DNA of 64,000 bases from a virus. A model generated the notes under the pieces. The model saw nothing but the letters and a program-made list of their open reading frames with translations, did not search any database and was not told the origin of the DNA. The stretch covers positions 1 to 64,000 of IMG/VR virus record IMGVR_UViG_3300009181_000064; one strand, written 5' to 3'. The stretch's first letter is position 1. Every line of letters begins with the position of its first letter. Position numbers and translations under genes: made by a program. Of this stretch, positions 24,331 to 34,337 are shown piece after piece.

Positions 24331-25014
24331 ATGAGTTTTTTAAAAAATTTTATTAAAGGGGTTACAACGCTTGCGAAAATATCTGCCAAACTAATTCCAA
24401 TCGCAATAGATAACCTAACAATCCCAGGTGTGACTAGAGGAGCTATCAAGTTATTTGGCGCATCTGCTAGAGCAACACAAATAACGGCAGGACTAACCCC
24501 AACCGGATGGGTACAAACAGTACAAGATATTAATACTTTAGCATTGGCAGATAGAATGCGAAGTATTGTGTTAAAAGATACAATAACAATAAAAAATTCT
24601 GTAGATATTATTGTTAGTAATGGTGCAGGAAATGTTGTAAATCAAGCAACTGTTGAAACTTTTAATGGTGGAGTTCCTTCAAATTTCGCGTCATCAAATA
24701 GTATTGTAAGAAATAGTTACAATGTAATATTACCTGAAAAGAAATTTTATAGTAACACCCAAAGTAATACTGCCAATGTTAATAATTTTGATTCGTATGT
24801 AACAAATATATTAGATAATAATGCGGTGTATGCTGCTGCAAATGTTAGATCATCAGTAGAATATGCAATAAACAAAGGGTATACTGCAGATTGGACAAAT
24901 TTAAACGCTTCAAGTTTTGATGTTAGTATGAATACATTAGATGTACAAGACCTTGCAGAATTAAATATAGCAAGAATAAAAACATCATTCTTAAACAATA
25001 AGTATTTCGGATAA
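24331..25014 (+). CDS. 227-aa virion-associated hypothetical protein
   Basis: The N-terminus is amphipathic and basic (MSFLKNFIKGVTTLAKISAK); the rest is Asn/Thr/Ser-rich with an IARIKTSFLNNKYFG end. It lies between two large structural genes (28-bp and 5-bp gaps), so a tail role is likely. No family recognised. Confidence 0.68.
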   Translation: MSFLKNFIKGVTTLAKISAKLIPIAIDNLTIPGVTRGAIKLFGASARATQITAGLTPTGWVQTVQDINTLALADRMRSIVLKDTITIKNSVDIIVSNGAGNVVNQATVETFNGGVPSNFASSNSIVRNSYNVILPEKKFYSNTQSNTANVNNFDSYVTNILDNNAVYAAANVRSSVEYAINKGYTADWTNLNASSFDVSMNTLDVQDLAELNIARIKTSFLNNKYFG

Positions 25015-25019
25015 TTAAA

Positions 25020-26735
25020 ATGACTATTGCAACTCGTACATCATCGTCGGTTATAAATTTTGACGTATTTAATTTACCCCCATATACATCTTTAAGTATA
25101 TGGGTAAATGGTACAAATCATACAGCAGTATCTTCCCCATTGAATGGATACATCGGGGATGAAATAATTACTGATGGCGCCGGCCGCGCAAGAGGCGCAA
25201 TCATATTGAATGAGATGTGGACATCGTTTGATGGGGATATACAAATTTTGTTTAAAGATGGATCTGAAAGAGACTCTATATCCAGCTCTCCAAAGAAATC
25301 AATTTTTGCAAGTGTGACTGCAAATAGAGCAGATGAGGCATTATCAAATGGAGGAAACTCTGTTGTGCCAGGAGCAACAAATAGAGGTCAAGAAGCATCT
25401 ACAACATTGACACCGCTTACTCAAACATTTTTTGTAGATGCCGGAAAATATCCGCAAGGGTTGGCAATTACTTCTCTTGAATTATATTTTTCAACTAAAG
25501 ATTCAGAATTACCAGTATCAATTGAATTTAGGCGTGTTACAAATGGTGTCCCTTCTGCAGGAGATGTTATTCACGGAACTCCAGTCGCAAAACTTTCGTC
25601 TGAGGTAAATGTTCCCACAAATCCAAATTCTGGAATTGGCCCGTCGACAAAATTTAGTTTTAATCCAATGTATTTTTCACCTGGAGAATATGCATTCTCT
25701 GTTATATCAAATTCTCCTAATTACACATTATATTCTGGAAAATTGGGTGCAACAGTATTAGGAACAGGTGAAATTGTTAATAAAGAACCGTATACCGGAA
25801 GATTATTTAAAGCACAAAATACAAATCTATGGCTTGAAGAAACAAATACAGATTTATGTTTTAAAATTAATAAAGCAAAATTTGAAACCGGAACAGCAAC
25901 TTTCGAATTACAAACTGCGGTAACACCTGAAATACAATTTGATAGTGTATATTTAGATACCGCTAGTTATAATTTTGGAGATTTAACAAATATAAATTAC
26001 ACATTAAAAGGAACTCGCTGGCCAGATGGTGCGGTGCAACCATATGTTGATTTTAAAGAAAAAACTCCGTTTAATTTAGTTGCTCGTTTTAGAACAAGAG
26101 ACGCAGGGGATACAAAGGTTGCCATAACATTTACAAATAACAATCCAGATATTTCTCCGTTTATTGACAAAGGAAGAACTGTATTATATTCATTTAAAAA
26201 CTTAATTGACCCGTTTGAAGTAGATACACGCGATTCAGAATTATATTATGGAAACGGTGTAGCTGCTTCAAAATATATTAGTAAGATCATAACTCTTGAA
26301 GAAGGATTTGACTCTACAGGATTAGAAGTTAAACTGGATGTTAATAGAAGAACAGGTACCGATATAGGGGTTTATTGCAGAGTTATTAGCGCTTCAGATA
26401 ATGGAATAGATTCATCTATAGAAAAACGAGATTGGAGAATAATGCCGTTATTTAATCAAAATGCAACGGTATCAAATCAAGCTAGTTATAGTGGTAATAT
26501 TGGAAAAACATTTGCTGGAGCAGAAACAGAATTTTATACTGAAACCTATAAGATTTTAGAGGGAGATTCTGCAGCAACAACTGGTACTGCTAATTTGTTA
26601 TATACTGCAGACATTGGTGGAGTTAATACAACTTTTAATTCTTTCAATAAATTTCAAGTTAAAGTAATATTTTATGCAACGAATTCTACAATTGTACCTA
26701 AAATTAAAAATTTAATAGGAACAGCGGTAATTTAA
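25020..26735 (+). CDS. 571-aa tail structural protein
   Basis: A strand-rich protein with an N-terminal domain (FNLPPYTSLSIWVNGTNH, then DGAGRARGAIILNEMW) and a lectin-like middle (TQTFFVDAGKYPQGLAITSL). The second block, about 135-160, resembles segments repeated in DUF4815-type tail proteins, suggesting a shared module with the 1172-aa neighbour. Probable fibre-attachment or receptor-contact protein. Confidence 0.68.
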   Translation: MTIATRTSSSVINFDVFNLPPYTSLSIWVNGTNHTAVSSPLNGYIGDEIITDGAGRARGAIILNEMWTSFDGDIQILFKDGSERDSISSSPKKSIFASVTANRADEALSNGGNSVVPGATNRGQEASTTLTPLTQTFFVDAGKYPQGLAITSLELYFSTKDSELPVSIEFRRVTNGVPSAGDVIHGTPVAKLSSEVNVPTNPNSGIGPSTKFSFNPMYFSPGEYAFSVISNSPNYTLYSGKLGATVLGTGEIVNKEPYTGRLFKAQNTNLWLEETNTDLCFKINKAKFETGTATFELQTAVTPEIQFDSVYLDTASYNFGDLTNINYTLKGTRWPDGAVQPYVDFKEKTPFNLVARFRTRDAGDTKVAITFTNNNPDISPFIDKGRTVLYSFKNLIDPFEVDTRDSELYYGNGVAASKYISKIITLEEGFDSTGLEVKLDVNRRTGTDIGVYCRVISASDNGIDSSIEKRDWRIMPLFNQNATVSNQASYSGNIGKTFAGAETEFYTETYKILEGDSAATTGTANLLYTADIGGVNTTFNSFNKFQVKVIFYATNSTIVPKIKNLIGTAVI

Positions 26736-26736
26736 A

Positions 26737-26958
26737 ATGTTTGTCAAATTAGAAAATGAAAATAGCTTTGTCAAAAGTACAAAAAATAATTCTTTGATCA
26801 ATCAAGATTTTGCAGGATTAAAAGAATATAAGAATAAAAAAGAAACTGCTAATAAAATGATACAACTCTCAGATGAAATAAATAATATGAAATCGGATAT
26901 TTCTGAGATAAAATCATTATTACAACAATTAGTAAAACAGCCTCAGTCGGGAAAATAA
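26737..26958 (+). CDS. 73-aa coiled-coil tail protein
   Basis: A short charged protein; residues 35-68 form a coiled coil (NKMIQLSDEINNMKSDIS, then EIKSLLQQL). It sits with 1-bp gaps between a tail protein and the large fibre, so it is co-translated and could be a trimerisation or fibre-joining peptide. Confidence 0.62.
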   Translation: MFVKLENENSFVKSTKNNSLINQDFAGLKEYKNKKETANKMIQLSDEINNMKSDISEIKSLLQQLVKQPQSGK

Positions 26959-29900
26959 ATGCCAACATATTCTGTAAGTAACGTAAACATAGGTACCACC
27001 GCAAATGATGGCAGTGGCGATCCAATACGCACCGCATTTTTAAAAATAAATCAAAATTTTACAAATGTGTATGCGTATGCTAATTTAGCATACTATAATG
27101 GCGTAGGAGGTGGCAACGGCGGCGGCAACGGTACAACCATAATTAATAACTACGGCGGGTTTGAAGGTTGGCCAAATATAACAACAACTAATTTAGCAAT
27201 TTTAACAACTAAATTGGCAACTGTTAACCCCACAAATCTAAGCGACCTTGCAAACGCATTGTCAAATGTGCAGCCTGTTAATCTGGGACTACTAAATAAT
27301 GCTTTAGCAAATGTATCTCCAGTATATTTGGGTAATTTACAAAATGTGTTGGCAAATGTTGTGACCGTAAATTTAGGCAATTTACAAAATGTACTTGCAA
27401 CAGTAAACGTAACATCTTTAACAAATTTCACAAACGTAATTAATTCTATAACAGCAAATGCAAATGCTGCAGGCAGAGTTAGTTTAGTAAGTAATCTTTC
27501 AGCAAATGGTACTGCAAACGGTCAATCAGTCTATAATACTACAAATGGTGGATTGTATATTTGGACTGGGAACGCTTGGGTAAGCCCGGGAGCATCATTT
27601 ACCCCTACTGCAACATCATTGGCATCTATTGAAATTTGGACAACTACTCCTAAACCCACTGCAAATTTATTTGAAGGTAGAACAATTTTTAATAATCCTG
27701 ATAGTAATTTATACATCTATGTAAACAGTGCATGGACAAATTACAATACGTATATTGCAGGGTCTGGTACTCCTACAATTGCTGCAGACAGTATTGCAAC
27801 AAATATGTTACAGGCCAATGTAATAACTGCAACTAAAATTGCAACAGGCGCAATCGTTGCTGGTAAAATTGCAGCTGGCGCTATAACTGCAACAGAAATT
27901 GCTGCAGGAAATATTACAGCTAGTTTATTAGCGGCAAATGCTGTTATTGCTGGTAAAATTGCGGCGGGTGTTATTACTGCAGGCGAAATAGCTGCAGGTG
28001 CAATTACCGCAACTGCTATTGCTGCAAACGCAATTACAACTTTAAAAATTGAAGCGGGTGCAATTACATCAAATTTAATTCAAGCAAATGCAATTACATC
28101 TGTACAAATAGCAGCAAATTCTATATACGCAAACGCAATTCAATCGAATTCCATTGAAACGCGTATGCTAAGAGCGAATATAATTACCGCAGTAGAAATA
28201 GCGGCTAATTCAGTATACGCAAACGCAATTCAATCTAATTCTATTGAAACTAGAATGTTGCGTGCAAATATCATTACCGCGGTAGAAATAGCGGCTAATT
28301 CTGTTTATGCAAACGCAATTCAATCGAATTCCATTGAAACGCGTATGCTAAGAGCGAATATTATTACCGCAGTGCAAATAGCTGCAAATTCTATTTATGC
28401 TGGTGCATTGATGGCAAATGTTATTACTGCAAACGAAATTGCAGCAAATGCTATTACTGCTGTAGAACTTGCAGCAAATGCAGTATATGCCGAAGCAATC
28501 ATGGCAAATGCAATTACAGCAAATAAAATTAGTGCTAACGCAATTACTGCAGTACATGTCGGCGCAAATGTGATTACTGCGGGTATGATTGACTCCAGAG
28601 GATTATCAATTAGAGATAATAATGGTAATGTATTGTTTGCGGCGGGCACTGGATTATTATCAGGCAACATATTGGTTAGTACTGCAGGCGGTACTCAAAC
28701 TCTTGCTGCTCTTACTGCGAATGCAACTCCTAAATGGTTAGATTTAAAGAATGACGCTCCTGGGTTTGGAGTAGCAAATGGTACATGGACAAATCAGTCT
28801 AACATTTATTTTACTGCTAATTTAAATGGCATGACCGGCACACCTACCTTTACTATAACAAATGGTACAGGCACTTTATCAACTACAACTTTAAGAGGTA
28901 GTGGTGCTGCACTACCATCAAATGCTAGAAAATTGTTTTTTGAGGATATGACGACTGATTCATTGACTATTAAAGCAAATTTTACCGATAGTAGTACTGT
29001 ATATGAAGATATAGTTAGTGTTTACAAAGTATATAACGGAAACACCACTCCGCTAATGTATTTGACAGATGAGAATAGAACTTTGCCTGCAGACAATGGC
29101 GGCACCGTTAGTTCTTTTTCTGGAGTTGCAACTGAAGCAGTTGTTTATTTGGGATTGGTAAACGATACTAATAATTGGGCATTTAATTCTACAGCATCGG
29201 GATGTACTATTACACAGTCAGGTACAGGCAATAGAACAATCACAATTACCGCAATGTCTGCTGATACAGCAACTGTAACTGTTGTTGGATCAAGATCAGG
29301 ATATTCTAATTTAACAAGAATATATAAATTATCCAAAGCAAAACAAGGTGCTCAAGGAACAAACGGAACAAATGGTACTAACGGAACATCTGGTACTCGA
29401 GGATCAATACAAACATCTGGAGTTGCATCATCTTGGACAGACGCTGCAGCATATGCTGCAATAGTTGCGAAGGGTGGAGTTACCCCTATTATAACAGACC
29501 AAGTTACTTTATCCAATGGCACAAATTTTTCGGAAACAAAGGTATGTAGTGCTGGCGGAAACCCTGGAACATGGACAACAGTTGTGGCAGTATTTAATGG
29601 TTCATTATTAGTAAACGGAACTGTAATTGCAGACAAAATTGCAACAAGTGCTATCACCACAGACAAAATTGCAACAGATGCAATCACAACTGGAAAAATT
29701 GCAACAGGCGCTGTTACTGCAGATGAAATTGCGGTAGGTGCACTTACAGCTGACAAAATTGCTGCAAGCTCTGCAACATTAGCATCTACTGGACTATTTG
29801 GATTTGGTACCGGATTTAATATAGCGGGCTTTGGTGCGGTTGGCGGATTTGAAAGCATTTCCAATAGCCATTTTGGAGTGATAGGAGCAAGTAGTTCTAC

Positions 29901-30792
29901 TCAACCAGGCGGGGTGTTTGCAAATAGAAACGTCAATGGGGACATAAGTACAGTTGGTATGTTTAAATTTAGAACTAGTTCATACCTTGGCGGCAGTCCT
30001 AATATGTGGACTTATGCTAGTTTTTGTACTTCCTCATTTTCTTATTATGGGGTAAGTTATTATCCAACGACGGGGTATGCAAAAACAAACGTACAACTTG
30101 ATACAGCGAGCGCTGCAGGAGCTTTTAGCTATTCACCAAACAGTGCAACTGGTTTGCCCCAGACCTCCTCGGTTCAATTTGCACTGTCTGATGGTACAGC
30201 TGTTAGAGTATTCACTGGAACAATTAAAAATGCTGCAGGTGCAGTTGTTGCATTTACAGGATCACATGATGGCTTAGTATTACCTACTGAAACTATTGAA
30301 TTAGGTGACATTTTAGTTGACGTGGATATTATTGCAAAACGGGATATGAGCGATGCTATAAGTACACTTACAAAATCAACGCAAATAAATCAAAAATCAG
30401 TTTTTGGAGTTTTACGACAATATGCCCAAGAAAATTATATTCCATATTGTCTAGCAGAAGAATATCAGGAAGAAGTGGTTGTGCAACAAGGCGAAGGTTC
30501 CACATCTTCATCAATTTGGAAAGAAAGATTAAATCCTATTCATCAAACAGTAGTGGACAATCACAAATTTGTATTTACTAATAGTATAGGCGAAGGATTA
30601 ATCAATGTTTGCGGTGAAAACGGAAATATTGAAATAGGTGATTTAATATCTTCATCGTCAATCCCCGGAAAAGGTATGAAACAAGATGATGATATAATTA
30701 GAAGTTATACTGTAGCAAAAGCTAGAGAAACTGTGACATTCTCATCACCAACAGAAGTTAAGCAAATTGCTTGTACTTATCACTGTGGATAA
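26959..30792 (+). CDS. 1277-aa tail fibre with G2-type C-terminal chaperone
   Basis: A long fibre. The N-terminus (NDGSGDPIRTAFLKINQNF) is the usual phage fibre attachment block. Residues about 270-540 are Ala-rich repeats of the form AxAITAxEIAANAI, including three 30-residue units, that should make a regular beta-fibre. A second short repeat array lies at about 893-935, and a collagen-like GTNGTNGTNGTSGTRG at about 797-812. The C-terminus (about 950-1277), with GEGLINVCGENGNIEIGD and KGMKQDDDIIRSYTVAKA, matches the G2-type intramolecular chaperone that trimerises fibres and may self-cleave. It probably determines host receptor binding. Confidence 0.85.
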   Translation: MPTYSVSNVNIGTTANDGSGDPIRTAFLKINQNFTNVYAYANLAYYNGVGGGNGGGNGTTIINNYGGFEGWPNITTTNLAILTTKLATVNPTNLSDLANALSNVQPVNLGLLNNALANVSPVYLGNLQNVLANVVTVNLGNLQNVLATVNVTSLTNFTNVINSITANANAAGRVSLVSNLSANGTANGQSVYNTTNGGLYIWTGNAWVSPGASFTPTATSLASIEIWTTTPKPTANLFEGRTIFNNPDSNLYIYVNSAWTNYNTYIAGSGTPTIAADSIATNMLQANVITATKIATGAIVAGKIAAGAITATEIAAGNITASLLAANAVIAGKIAAGVITAGEIAAGAITATAIAANAITTLKIEAGAITSNLIQANAITSVQIAANSIYANAIQSNSIETRMLRANIITAVEIAANSVYANAIQSNSIETRMLRANIITAVEIAANSVYANAIQSNSIETRMLRANIITAVQIAANSIYAGALMANVITANEIAANAITAVELAANAVYAEAIMANAITANKISANAITAVHVGANVITAGMIDSRGLSIRDNNGNVLFAAGTGLLSGNILVSTAGGTQTLAALTANATPKWLDLKNDAPGFGVANGTWTNQSNIYFTANLNGMTGTPTFTITNGTGTLSTTTLRGSGAALPSNARKLFFEDMTTDSLTIKANFTDSSTVYEDIVSVYKVYNGNTTPLMYLTDENRTLPADNGGTVSSFSGVATEAVVYLGLVNDTNNWAFNSTASGCTITQSGTGNRTITITAMSADTATVTVVGSRSGYSNLTRIYKLSKAKQGAQGTNGTNGTNGTSGTRGSIQTSGVASSWTDAAAYAAIVAKGGVTPIITDQVTLSNGTNFSETKVCSAGGNPGTWTTVVAVFNGSLLVNGTVIADKIATSAITTDKIATDAITTGKIATGAVTADEIAVGALTADKIAASSATLASTGLFGFGTGFNIAGFGAVGGFESISNSHFGVIGASSSTQPGGVFANRNVNGDISTVGMFKFRTSSYLGGSPNMWTYASFCTSSFSYYGVSYYPTTGYAKTNVQLDTASAAGAFSYSPNSATGLPQTSSVQFALSDGTAVRVFTGTIKNAAGAVVAFTGSHDGLVLPTETIELGDILVDVDIIAKRDMSDAISTLTKSTQINQKSVFGVLRQYAQENYIPYCLAEEYQEEVVVQQGEGSTSSSIWKERLNPIHQTVVDNHKFVFTNSIGEGLINVCGENGNIEIGDLISSSSIPGKGMKQDDDIIRSYTVAKARETVTFSSPTEVKQIACTYHCG
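28131..28400 (+). repeat. 90-bp tandem repeats in tail fibre
   Basis: Three copies with a 90-bp period (28131, 28221, 28311) encode 30-residue fibre units. Copies 1 and 3 share about 40 identical bases (28141-28180 and 28321-28360), whereas copy 2 encodes nearly the same residues with many synonymous changes. Confidence 0.85.
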
Positions 30793-30795
30793 TAA

Positions 30796-31560
30796 ATGGC
30801 AACAACTAAAAATTTAGTAATAGACCAAGGCGCAACATTTAGCGCCAATATCCAATTTTTGGATACTAGCAAAAATCCAATCTCATTGGCAGGTTATAGT
30901 GTTCGTAGTAAAATGCGAACATCTTATGATGCATCAAATGCTGCAATTTTAACCGCAAATATTGTTAATGCAACAACAGGAAATGTTAATTTATTTTTAA
31001 CTGCAGCAAATACATCATTATTACCGCAAGGTAGGTATGTATATGATGTTGAAGCATATTCAGGCAATATTGTTGTTAGAATTGTTGAAGGATCTATTAC
31101 AGTAATGCCGGGAGTTTCTGGAGATTCTACAGGATCAATTTTAAAACAAACTATCAATAGTTTAGTCAATGGCAGTAAAATAGTTAGCTTAGATATTATT
31201 GGTAACGTAACATTTCCTACTGGTAGTAAAATATTAAATGGTTATCCAGGGCCCGCCGGATCATCTGGGGACGGGCAAAGTTGGTTTGTAACATCCAACA
31301 TTGGTGGCGGAGTTGCTAGTACAGATGGCAAAAATTATGTACAGGTAGATACTAACGGTTTATATATCGGTACCAATTATACTGCTAATACAGGAAATAC
31401 GTGGGTCTTTAGTACAAATGGTGGGTTAACATTCCCAGATAGTACTTCTCAATCTACAGCGTTTATTTCAAATAACTATATTAGTAAATCATTGTTTAAA
31501 TCTATTGTTGCTAATAGTAATTCGTGGGCTAATTTCCAAGCAAACATTGCGGCGCTATAA
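30796..31560 (+). CDS. 254-aa fibre-associated structural protein
   Basis: The N-terminal 110 residues (LVIDQGATFSANIQFLDTSK, GRYVYDVEAYSGNIVVRIVEG) look like an immunoglobulin-like or BppU-type domain often found on phage baseplates. The rest has PGPAGSSGDG and a fibre-like WVFSTNGGLTFPDSTSQ repeat typical of phage fibre tips. It directly follows the large fibre (3-bp gap). Assignment to fibre tip or adaptor is inference. Confidence 0.68.
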   Translation: MATTKNLVIDQGATFSANIQFLDTSKNPISLAGYSVRSKMRTSYDASNAAILTANIVNATTGNVNLFLTAANTSLLPQGRYVYDVEAYSGNIVVRIVEGSITVMPGVSGDSTGSILKQTINSLVNGSKIVSLDIIGNVTFPTGSKILNGYPGPAGSSGDGQSWFVTSNIGGGVASTDGKNYVQVDTNGLYIGTNYTANTGNTWVFSTNGGLTFPDSTSQSTAFISNNYISKSLFKSIVANSNSWANFQANIAAL

Positions 31561-31563
31561 ATA
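31556..31563 (+). promoter_or_regulatory. T4-type late promoter for neck genes
   Basis: TATAAATA overlaps the stop codon of the previous gene, 17 bp upstream of the gp13 start. The exact consensus and the position before an operon support it. Confidence 0.7.
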
Positions 31564-31579
31564 CACAAAAGGATAACAA

Positions 31580-32323
31580 ATGGCATCTGTAACATCTAGA
31601 GAACAATTAAAAGATTATTGCCTAAGGCAATTGGGTGCTCCTGTAATTGAAATAAATGTGGATGACGATCAAGTTGAAGATCGTATTGATGATGCTTTCC
31701 AATTCTATCGTGAGTATCATTTTGATGCTGTAGAAAAAGTTTACCTAAAGCATGAGATGACTGCTAACAATATTTCGGCACAATATGTAGAGCTACCTGA
31801 CGCAATTGTGGGCGTTGAACGAATATTTCCCTTTATGAACAAGTCTACGGGAACCAACATATTTGATATTAAATACCAAATTCTAATCAATGATCTATAC
31901 ACCCTAACATCAACTGATTTGATTTATTATACATCAGTAAGACAGGAGTTGGAACTAATTAATCAATTGCTTGTGGGACAAAAACCCATAAGGTTTAATA
32001 GACATATGAATAGGTTAATGATTGACATGGACTGGAGCGCAGATGTTGCTCAGGGTACATATATTATTGTAGAATGCTGGAGAATATTAGATCCAGATGT
32101 TTATACCGATGTATATAACGATATGTTCTTAAAAAGATATGCTACTGCTCAAATTAAAAAACAATGGGGTAATAATTTGAAGAAGTTTGCAGGTGTACAA
32201 CTTCCCGGAGGAGTAACACTAAACGGTGAGATTGTGTATCAAGAAGCAGTGGAAGAAATAAGACAAATTGAAACAGAGATTCAATCTAGATTTGAATTAC
32301 CTGTAGATATGTTTGTTGGATAA
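31580..32323 (+). CDS. 13: neck protein gp13
   Basis: A 247-aa homologue of T4 gp13 (309 aa), part of the head-tail neck. Features: REQLKDYCLRQLGAPVIEIN near the N-terminus, DDAFQFYREYHFDAVEKVYL, and a C-terminal block LKRYATAQIKKQWGNNLKKF that is conserved in gp13 proteins. The GGATAA leader at 31570-31576 serves as ribosome site. Confidence 0.88.
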   Translation: MASVTSREQLKDYCLRQLGAPVIEINVDDDQVEDRIDDAFQFYREYHFDAVEKVYLKHEMTANNISAQYVELPDAIVGVERIFPFMNKSTGTNIFDIKYQILINDLYTLTSTDLIYYTSVRQELELINQLLVGQKPIRFNRHMNRLMIDMDWSADVAQGTYIIVECWRILDPDVYTDVYNDMFLKRYATAQIKKQWGNNLKKFAGVQLPGGVTLNGEIVYQEAVEEIRQIETEIQSRFELPVDMFVG

Positions 32324-32366
32324 TTAATGCTTCTTATCACTGAGCCTCATAGCATATACTAACATC

Positions 32367-32388
32367 TTGTCAATAGATTGTCAATAGA
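32367..32388 (+). repeat. 11-bp tandem repeat between gp13 and gp14
   Basis: TTGTCAATAGA occurs twice in direct succession (32367-32377, 32378-32388) in the 78-bp gap before gp14. No promoter consensus or terminator is visible in this gap; the repeat could be a binding site or a replication slip. Confidence 0.8.
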
Positions 32389-32401
32389 AACATAATATAA
32401 A

Positions 32402-33154
32402 ATGGCAACCGTAAATCCATATTTTCACTCCGGCGTACCCATGGGACGCGGATCGGAGCAAAACCTATATGAAGACTTAATCATAGAGTGCTTGAAGATT
32501 TATGGTTTCGAATTGTATTATCTGCCTCGCAAGGCCTACAATGAAGATCGTATTTTGGGTGAAGATCCGTTAAACAATTACGAACATGCTTATCCAATTG
32601 AGATGTATTTGGAAAGCAATACAGGATTTGAAGGCCAAGGCGAGTTCTTATCTAAGTTTGGTGTTGAGACAGTTGAGAATGCTAATTTCGTAGTCTCAAG
32701 AAAACGTTGGTTAGAGATTGCTGGCAATACCGGCAATACTGTTTTGGCAACCAGACCAGCTGAAGGTGACATCTTATTCTTCCCATTAACGAAATCATAT
32801 TTTGAAATACGCAAGGTAGAAGGAGATAAACCGTTCTTTCAACTTGGTAAATTATATGTCTACAGATTAACTTGCGAATTGATGCAGTTCTCAAGCGAAG
32901 TTATTAACACGGGTATTGCTGAAATTGATACTTATCCAGATGGTATAAATGAAGATATTCGCAACTTTGGTTTACTACAAGAAAATGGCGATGAATTATT
33001 GTTTGAATACAATACAGAAACTCCAATCGTCAACGAATCATATTCTATAATACACGCCGATGATGGTGGCGCACGAAACGAAGATTTTGATACTAACATT
33101 ACAGACATTTTAGATTTCAGCGAAAGAAATCCTTTTGGAGAGGCATTTAAATAA
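32402..33154 (+). CDS. 14: neck protein gp14
   Basis: A 250-aa homologue of T4 gp14 (256 aa), the second neck ring protein. Signature blocks: NPYFHSGVPMGRGSEQNLYED, ECLKIYGFELYYLPR and DRILGEDPLNNYEHAYPIEMY. Its stop overlaps the start of gp15. No clear Shine-Dalgarno precedes ATG 32402, where the leader is AT-rich. Confidence 0.92.
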   Translation: MATVNPYFHSGVPMGRGSEQNLYEDLIIECLKIYGFELYYLPRKAYNEDRILGEDPLNNYEHAYPIEMYLESNTGFEGQGEFLSKFGVETVENANFVVSRKRWLEIAGNTGNTVLATRPAEGDILFFPLTKSYFEIRKVEGDKPFFQLGKLYVYRLTCELMQFSSEVINTGIAEIDTYPDGINEDIRNFGLLQENGDELLFEYNTETPIVNESYSIIHADDGGARNEDFDTNITDILDFSERNPFGEAFK

Positions 33155-33906
33155 TGTTAGATCAACGATTTTACTGGGGAACAATTCGTAAATCAATTAT
33201 TGCTTTTGGCAATATGTTCAACGATATTAATGTTGAACGCCGAGATGCCGACGGAAATATTGTTCAAATATTAAAGGTACCTTTATCTTATTCAGGTAAG
33301 GCAAAAGCCCTTGCACGAATTCAGCAACGACCCAATGTTGACGATAGAAACGTGCAAATAATTGTACCGAGAATGGCGTTTGAGATGTCAACTCTTCAAT
33401 ATGATTTTAATCGTAAAATAAGTCCTTTACAACAAAGCAGATCAGTAAATACTACAAGTACAACTCTTGATTCACAGTATGCTCCTACTCCGTATAATAT
33501 TAATGTGCAATTGTATATATACGTTAAGAATCAAGATGATGGATTACAAATTGTAGAACAGATTTTACCTTATTTTAATCCTGACTATAACTTAACAGTG
33601 AAGTCAATTCCACAATTAAATATTATGAATGACTTGCCCATAATTTTGGATTCAGTTAATTTTGAAGATAATTATGAGGGTGAGTTTGACGATAGAAGAA
33701 CTATCATATGGACATTATCGTTTACTATGAAACTTAATTTTTATGGCCCGGTTAACAAACAAGGTGTTATTAGAAAAGTTGTTACTAGTACATATAATGA
33801 TGTTGCATTGTCGCAAAAACAAACAACACTTACTGTTGAACCTGATCCATTGACAGCAAAACCGGGCGATGATATTGGATTTACTGATACATTTGAAAAC
33901 TTTTAA
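33154..33906 (+). CDS. 15: tail sheath stabiliser gp15
   Basis: A 250-aa homologue of T4 gp15 (272 aa), the hexameric terminator of the sheath and tube. The N-terminus is RFYWGTIRKSIIAFGNMFND and the middle MAFEMSTLQYDFNRK, then NVQLYIYVKNQDDGLQIVEQ. It overlaps both neighbours by one base, showing coupled translation. Confidence 0.9.
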   Translation: MLDQRFYWGTIRKSIIAFGNMFNDINVERRDADGNIVQILKVPLSYSGKAKALARIQQRPNVDDRNVQIIVPRMAFEMSTLQYDFNRKISPLQQSRSVNTTSTTLDSQYAPTPYNINVQLYIYVKNQDDGLQIVEQILPYFNPDYNLTVKSIPQLNIMNDLPIILDSVNFEDNYEGEFDDRRTIIWTLSFTMKLNFYGPVNKQGVIRKVVTSTYNDVALSQKQTTLTVEPDPLTAKPGDDIGFTDTFENF

Positions 33907-34337
33907 TGAAAAATATACCTGAACTTGATAAAATATTTGATATTAGCCCAGTTGATGAGGTAGATTTGCCTACGACATTACCCGTAGTTAGTGATGCACA
34001 ATCTAAACAATTAGATCAAGAAGATGATTATCAATTAGCAAGAAACACTTTGCGTAATTTAATAGTAAAAAGTGAAGATACTCTAGATCAAATGATAGAT
34101 CTTGCTAAAAATTCTGAGCATCCTAGAACATATGAAGTTGCTGGCCAACTAATTAAAACAGTCTCCGATGTAGCAAAAGATTTAATGGAACTTCAAAAGA
34201 AGGTCAAAGATCTGAAAAAAGATGAACCGGATAACATTAAAAACATTACAAATAATAATGTAGTGTTTGCAGGATCTACCGCAGAGTTAATGAAAATGCT
34301 TGGCAAAAAAGACGACGGTAAAACAATTGAGCAATAA
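33906..34337 (+). CDS. 16: small terminase subunit gp16
   Basis: A 143-aa homologue of T4 gp16 (164 aa), which recognises DNA for packaging. The middle DYQLARNTLRNLIVKSEDTL and MIDLAKNSEHPRTYEVAGQL match the family; the helical DLMELQKKVKDLKK gives the oligomerisation coiled coil, followed by NITNNNVVFAGSTAEL. It overlaps gp17 by 38 bp if gp17 starts at its TTG. Confidence 0.9.
   Translation: MKNIPELDKIFDISPVDEVDLPTTLPVVSDAQSKQLDQEDDYQLARNTLRNLIVKSEDTLDQMIDLAKNSEHPRTYEVAGQLIKTVSDVAKDLMELQKKVKDLKKDEPDNIKNITNNNVVFAGSTAELMKMLGKKDDGKTIEQ

Noticed and set aside
27150-29864. Several minus-strand ORFs opposite the tail fibre
   Set aside because: They mirror the repetitive Ala/Asn/Thr codons of the fibre and have no ribosome sites or motifs.
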